Positions 58,851 to 64,000 of a stretch of 64,000 nucleotides of DNA are shown here, in pieces. A program made the translations under genes and the position numbers. Positions within the stretch are counted from its first letter, which is position 1, and every line of letters starts with the position of its first letter. Location of the stretch: the NCBI GenBank assembly GCA_920105625.2, contig OV050033.1:7978001-8042000 (forward strand). Direction: 5' to 3'. The stretch comes from Clusia tigrina (taxonomy: Eukaryota > Arthropoda > Insecta > Diptera > Clusiidae). Under the pieces are notes generated by a model. It saw only the letters and a list, made by a program, of their open reading frames with translations. It did not search any database and was not told where the DNA came from.

Positions 58851-60244
58851 TCACCAATGTATTCACTGTTCATCTCTGAGGAGGTATGTGGGTTGCCTAA
58901 GCAGTAATTATGCAATAATTTGGAGTACTGTGGTGAATTGTTCTGGAACGAGTATGCGTGTGGTTGGGGTGGCTGTGTGTGTACTAATATGGGATGGTTG
59001 GTGGACTGTTGTTCTTGGTGTTGTGTGTGTGTGAGTGTTAGCGGAGTTTTACTAACGAAACAAAAATTGCCACTTACCACTTGCTAACAACAAAATATCT
59101 GTTAATATCCAGTTTAGAACCATTTTGCAAGTGAGGTTGGAGGTTTTTTGGAGGTTCTGTTTATACATACATATATATATATATTTTTTTTTTTTTGTGA
59201 GTAGTTTTTGTGGGATCTTTTTGTATTTTTGGTTATATTCTGATATTGGTTTCATTTGATTGGTTTTGTTTTGTATATATATTTTTTTTGTTTTGTGGTT
59301 GTGGTTTTGGTATTGCTAAGAAGCTAATACAATCGAAAGACTTCGTAGGGCGCAGGTAGAACACTGTATTTGTTAAGTTTTGTACGATTAGTTAAAATTG
59401 AATGTAAAAATAATTTGAATAAAGTATTAATAAAGTAAAAACATAACATAAATACACAATTATTATAAAGTTTATTAGTAGGCGGGGGAGGAGGAGGACA
59501 CATAAATATATAAATAATTAAAATATGAATATATTTTCATACATACACACGTCAATATATTACAAAAGAGGAGGGGCATTGAAAGAAGGGTACATTTAGT
59601 TACTTATGTAAATAAATAGTACTCAAGTTACTTGTACTAAACATGAAAGTTGAATTCTAAAACAGAAAAAGAACAAGTTGCACGAAAATAATATGTAAAC
59701 CATGCCTTTTTTACGTTAAATTTCGCATGAGTACGAACGAGTTAGAGAGTGATGCCATTTATGCATAATTTAGATGCACAGCGTAGGGAGGACAGTATGA
59801 AGATGACAACAATACCAAGCACACATACGCACTTGTACGCACACACACACACACACATATATATATATTATATATATGTATATAGATAGACAGAAAGTCA
59901 CGAGACACAATGCACTCATTTCGAGGCATACACAAACACACACTCAAACACACACTCAGGCAGCAGCGGCGACAGGCATAATTTGTATGTTGGCGGCGAG
60001 TGTGGACTCACGCGCCCGAGACATCTGGTGTCCCTTTTTATGGCATACTTTCCTGTGCCTTTTTTCCGCTTTAGTTTTTTGATTACAATTTTTTTTTGGT
60101 TTGATACAGGAAGCAATTATGCCTGTGTTTGCTTTTAACACTTACAACATGGACACAGAAATGATGATGGCAATAAATTGTCAACGTTATACAATGGCAT
60201 TATTAGTTAAAGCAGATGTGTACGAAGTGGGCGGTCACACTTAC

Positions 60245-63200
60245 CCGGAGCGTCGGTCGCGCGGCGTTGAGGGCGGTGTGCACGGGGAGCTCGTCTCGCT
60301 AAATGAGTTGCCTAACGACGCACATTGACGCTTTTTAACCGCGTGCAATAAATTTAAAGTGGATCTGCTCAGGCTCGGTTTGATTGTCTGCAAAATAAGG
60401 ATACGAAAGGAAAGAAATGCATAATCAAATAAGGGAAAGCTTATAAATATATATATTCATAAATATATATCATATTAGGGTATGATTTTTCACATTACCA
60501 GTATATGATATTTTCAGAATACAAAGTTAAGTGTATTTAACGAGGATATCCTCGCAGTGCACTCGTGACTACTATCCAGATAGGCGACTGAATTGGAACT
60601 CTCACCCAAATTCGGTGGTAAGCAAAACCACAAGAGCAATGTGCGCCTGTCGGAGTCTCTGCGGTAGGACATGGTGTCTATACTCCAAACTGATACACTG
60701 GATGTATGTAATGATGGTTAGACGATCATTACTTACGCATCCCCTTGTATGATGGCCTAGAACCACACAAGAATCCGGTAAGAAGGCTTGCCGGAAACTG
60801 CCCAACCGCTGCTGTTGAAGCGATAATAGAACTGCTCACAGCACAATGTGCTGAAATGTATTTTGAAGTTGAAAATCGGGCCTAGACAAGAGCCTCATGA
60901 CTTTGGTGCCCAGGAATAGAAATCTCTTCTTTGCGAGGGGAGAGCAGAATCACACTAACTATGGAATCTCCGTGCCTTCTGTTCATTGGACAACCCGCAG
61001 CTGCAGTCATAGGTTAAGCTTCTGAGTATGTCTGCCAATGACACAGTGGCCTGTCAGCACTGAAACTATTGATCTACTGCATCCAGAGCATAGCATTCTA
61101 GCTGCCTCTGCTCATGATATCAAAAATACTATACCTAAGATCATTAAGTTAAAAAAAGCGCCAAGTTTTGAGTTATTTACAGCTGTGACTCTGAGAAACG
61201 TATCCTAAAAAATCATTTCTATTCTGACAGAAATCATGAATACTTGTTTCAAGCTAAGATACATTCCCACTTTCTGGAAAGTGACTGAAGTTATAATCAT
61301 TGCTAAGTCTGGAAGCCTTCTTCATACAGTACAATTTCACTACTGCCGATATTATCAAAGATCTTTGACAAAATCTTTGGACTTACGACAATAATTGAAG
61401 AGAGAAGTTTGATTCCCAACCATAGATTTGGCTTCAGAAGCAAACGTTCCACTATTGGACAAGAGCATCGAATTGTCTACATAACCGATAATGCTCTGGA
61501 AAAAAAGAAGTTGGCTCTGCAGTGTTTCTGGATGTATCCCAGGAGTTTGATAATTGATGATTGATGATTCTGGCATGAATGAAGGCCTTATTAGGATCAG
61601 ATGTATTGGGAATAGATAATGTACATTTCTTATCCCTGGACCTAGTGAGATTCATAGAATCAAATTACACCCAAAATATATGGGGTAAAAATTCTACTCA
61701 AGATTACGGTATACTAAAATCTCACAAGGATTTTATGCCAAGAAAATTCAATTTTGCACAGAAATACCGGACAATGATGAGTTGCAAAAAAGAATCGAAA
61801 GGTCTAACTGAGACGTATAAAATTAGAGAAAATTCCCTCTTATGGTATACTGACGGTTCTAAGACAATGGACGGAACTGGGGCAGGAGTATTTGGGCCTA
61901 GAACCAACTACTGGGAACCAATGGGTTCATTTCCAAGCATTTTTAAAGCGGAAGTATCGGTGGAAAAACATCGTGATACTATCTAATAGTCAAGCAGCAC
62001 TCAAGAGTCTGAGCTCACCCTTAGTGAGGTCTAAACTTGTGTGGGACTGTATTAGGAAGCTAAACTCCCTAGGCAGTATGAAGAAGTTATCTCTAATGTG
62101 GGTGCCAGGCCATATAGGAGTAGAGGGAAATGAGAAGGCTGATAGCTTAGCTAGGAAGGCTGCGGCCTCTCACTTCAACGGCCCTGAACCCTTCTGTGGA
62201 CTATCATCCAATACCATTGGAGGTCTGCTGAAGAAATGTACAGATGCAAAACGAAGTCAAACCTGGAAAACTCTTCCGGGATTAAGACAGTCCAAATCGC
62301 TTCTGGGAGATTTTAATTCTAAGAGAGCTAAGGAGTTAATAAATATGCCTCGGAGTAAATTAAGAATCATCACTGGCATTTTAAGCGGACATTGTAGACT
62401 CAACTACCATTTGAACAAGTTGGGTATATCTTCAGATGCCATCTGTCGATTCTGTGGAGAAAGTGACGAAACCTCACTGCACCTGATCACAGACTGTGGA
62501 CCATTGGCACACAAAAGACACAGGTGTTTTGGAGAATATATCTTAGATATGAGCAAGATCCCTCATCTTGAGACCTCCAAAATATATGAAGTCCTGTCAG
62601 AAATTAACCTGACAGAAGATTTATAGATGAGACTATCCTCATCTTTCTAATAAATAGGGGCATCACAATAGATCTTTCAGGTCGCAGTGTATACCACCCT
62701 TAAATATATCTATCTATCTATCTATCTAGTGAGATTCATAAAAGAGAGTCAAAGAAGTTTGAAAAGCTGTAACTTCTCTCCCACAATCTAATCTATCTAA
62801 TAATATTTCCAGGCTTAGAGTACAATGGGCAATACTTTCCTGAGAGCTTGGGGACCTCCTTCTTCGACGGTTTTCCGATTAGGTCGGAAATTCTATTATT
62901 CTATTATTATATTCTCTACACTATTTCCACAATGCTTCACTCTAAAATCCTTGTGAAGTACCCCGATGTTCAGTGGATTCAGTGGATTTATCGTGAATAT
63001 TCATAAACATCTTGGCAGTTACTTACACTAAAGCAGGGTCCTCGTAGCTCGCGCAAGTCAATGCTTCTGAACAGGTCGCATAATACCAGCTCTTCCACGG
63101 AGGGGCAAATACCGCTCGCTGGTTCGAATATGAGTCCCAATACATCTAAAATCTGTTTGAAGAAGATATTGAAATATTTATATAGATTTATTTCATGGTT

Positions 63201-64000
63201 ATTAAAACTTCTTTATTCCAGCTGTATTCTGAACATAAAATCTAACAGGGAATTTTATGATCATAATTATATACGAGTATATCACTTATCATATATTATA
63301 TCATATATTTCATATCATATATTATATCATAAATCATATGTTATATATTATATCATCTATCATATGTTATACTATATCAATTAATTATGTCTTCTAGGGT
63401 CTCTGAGCATGAATACTAGCACCGACACCTTTGGACTCGAACAAAATTTGGATGAATCTTATGGAGGACCTCTCCAGAAAGTGACGAAACCTCTCTGCAC
63501 CTGATCAGAGACTGCGGACCTTTGACACAGTTGGTTTTGAGAATATATCTTACATATATGCAAGATCCCTTAACTTGATTCGTCCAACATAAATGAATTC
63601 CTGTGGGAAATTAACATGACAGAAGATCTGTAGATGAGGCTATCCTCATATTTTATGTAAATAGGGGCATCACAACAGATCTTTCAGTTCGCCGTGTGTA
63701 ATACCCTTAATAAATCTACTCTAATCTAATCCAATTGTGGAGCACAAGAAAGTCCTCCGCTAGTTCTATGCAGAATACAGCCGATTATATATAAAACTTA
63801 TTTATATTTTTGTACAATTTCTGTTGAAATAAATAAAACATTTTTAGTGTCTCTCTGGCACCTGTGGAAAGTGTTCCAGCTCCATTTCGAGCACCCTCAT
63901 GGACGGTTTCGGCGTGGTCATCTCTTGACCCGTACACATTTCATACACCAAGTGCCCGAAGCAAATGATGTCGACGTTTTCGATTTCCGTTGTCGAACGT
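60245..64000 (-). CDS. Slob: Slowpoke-binding-protein / PXK-like pseudokinase, C-terminal exons (5' part beyond the window)
   Basis: Three exons join in frame: 63862 to beyond 64000, 63027-63152 and 60245-60387. The first encodes 'ENVDIICFGHLVYEMCTGQE', the equivalent of kinase subdomain IX (DxxxFG), and the rest of the C-lobe to 'LEMELEHFPQ'. The second gives 'ILDVLGLIFEPASG' and 'PSVEELVLCDLFRSIDLREL', the end of a PXK/Slob C-lobe. The third gives 'SRSTLNLLHAVKKRQCASL' (WH2-like in PXK) and a Ser/Pro-rich 'CTPPSTPRDRRSG'. Slob binds the BK channel Slowpoke and 14-3-3 in fly neurons and modulates channel gating; PXK is its vertebrate relative. The ATP-binding part lies off the right edge. 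The donor after FPQ (CAG|GTGCCA) is weak but phase-correct. The last exon ends with GG|GTAAGT, so at least one more exon follows; the long exon at 49614-52377 fits in phase. Confidence 0.85.
60535..61000 (+). mobile_element. LINE RT thumb fragment (family A-like)
   Basis: It encodes 'DRRLNWNSHPNSVVSKTTRA' followed by 'CRSLCGRTW', 'SKLIHWMYVMMVR' and, after stops and frameshifts, 'RKLPNRCC'. This is the end of the reverse-transcriptase domain. It lies upstream of the RT fingers of the next fragment, which is the wrong order for one element. Confidence 0.8.
61080..62730 (+). pseudogene. Decayed LINE (family A): RT fingers, RNase H, finger, 3' UTR
   Basis: The order is RT fingers/palm start ('KAPSFELFTAV', 'RYIPTFWKVTEVIIIAKSG', 'FLDVSQEF', 61140-61545, with stops), then a jump past the catalytic YxDD and thumb, then RNase H. 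RNase H begins 'LLWYTDGSKTMDGTGAGVFG' (61840-61900), shifts frame near 61960 and continues 'VILSNSQAALKSL', 'MWVPGHIGVEGNEKADSLAR' and the finger '[18 protein letters not shown]', ending at TAG (62624-62626). The third acidic residue of RNase H is changed (SNSQ for SDSQ). The 3' UTR ends in (ATCT)n at 62706-62728. RNase H plus a variable microsatellite tail suggests the I/LOA side of the Jockey group. It is inactive. Confidence 0.9.
62815..62905 (+). repeat. 'GTACAATGGGC...GGACC' family copy
   Basis: 'AGTACAATGGGCAATACTTT' and 'GCTTGGGGACCTCCTTCTTC'. It matches the copies at 1611 and 34312. Confidence 0.55.
63290..63385. repeat. AT-rich 'ATCATATATTAT' simple repeat
   Basis: 'TCATATATTATATCATATAT' type units are repeated about eight times in the intron between the Slob-like exons. 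Confidence 0.8.
63468..63730 (+). mobile_element. 5'-truncated LINE 3' end (family A)
   Basis: 'AGAAAGTGACGAAACCTCTC' through 'GGGGCATCACAACAGATC' to the tail 'AATCTACTCTAATCTAATCC' matches the 3' end of the 61080-62730 element but is more diverged. It lies in the Slob-like intron between 63153 and 63861. Confidence 0.85.

Larger units (their letters stand above)
52378..60244 (-). other. Intron (if the Slob-like gene includes the long exon) or intergenic
   Basis: Contains a 34-bp array (53365-53550), a 12-bp minisatellite (54685-55563), a degenerate satellite (55600-57480) and a 16-bp minisatellite (57485-58850), listed separately. At 59820-59885 there are (CA)n and (TA)n runs. No exon is convincing in it. 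Confidence 0.6.

Noticed and set aside
59052..59255. Minus-strand ORF ending in a good donor (GTAAGTGG) with a hydrophobic stretch MVLNWILTDILLLAS
   Set aside because: Considered as an extra Slob-like exon, but the frame is AT-driven, has no family match and needs a non-canonical upstream acceptor.

Overview
This is nuclear DNA of a higher (brachyceran) fly. The exon-level similarity to Drosophila genes, the AT-rich introns with GT-AG borders and the heavy load of microsatellites, minisatellites and decayed LINE, mariner and LTR fragments suggest a larger-genome acalyptrate such as a tephritid fruit fly. The family assignment is inference. No bacterial or CRISPR-type features are present.

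Layout. (1) 2025-3132 (+): the 3' part of a GLYAT-like GNAT acyltransferase gene, followed by a compound CA-rich microsatellite and a pair of TIR-bounded blocks. (2) 8176-9679 (-): RpS11 (uS17), with two alternative second exons. A C/D-box snoRNA candidate lies in its last intron, and a sister copy lies just downstream in what looks like another intron. (3) 12213-13031 (-): a single-exon TMX2-like thioredoxin-fold membrane protein. A 15-bp minisatellite follows at 13570-14502. (4) 18673-41437 (-): Rim2, the mitochondrial pyrimidine-nucleotide carrier. Its seven coding exons can be joined in frame to 363 residues; the tiny first exon lies about 16.7 kb upstream of the second. That giant intron is a repeat trap: a 111-bp satellite, several 5'-truncated LINE 3' ends, a mariner remnant and a hairpin MITE. 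(5) 46635-49135: an AT-rich satellite of 'CAATATTTT' type, interrupted by a solo LTR with an intact 4-bp target duplication. (6) 49614-64000 (-): a Slowpoke-binding-protein/PXK-like pseudokinase gene entering from the right edge. Three exons splice cleanly. A 2.76-kb serine/glutamine-rich exon at 49614-52377 is phase-compatible with them and may be its C-terminal exon or a separate gene. The intervening intron contains 12-bp and 16-bp minisatellites, and a rearranged LINE lies in the kinase-part introns.

The genes are unrelated housekeeping and neuronal loci rather than a cluster: translation (RpS11, snoRNA), ER redox/membrane biology (TMX2), mitochondrial nucleotide import (Rim2) and ion-channel regulation (Slob-like). 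The points most worth following up are the RpS11 exon duplication with its snoRNA pair, and the possible fusion of a very long disordered tail to the Slob-like pseudokinase.
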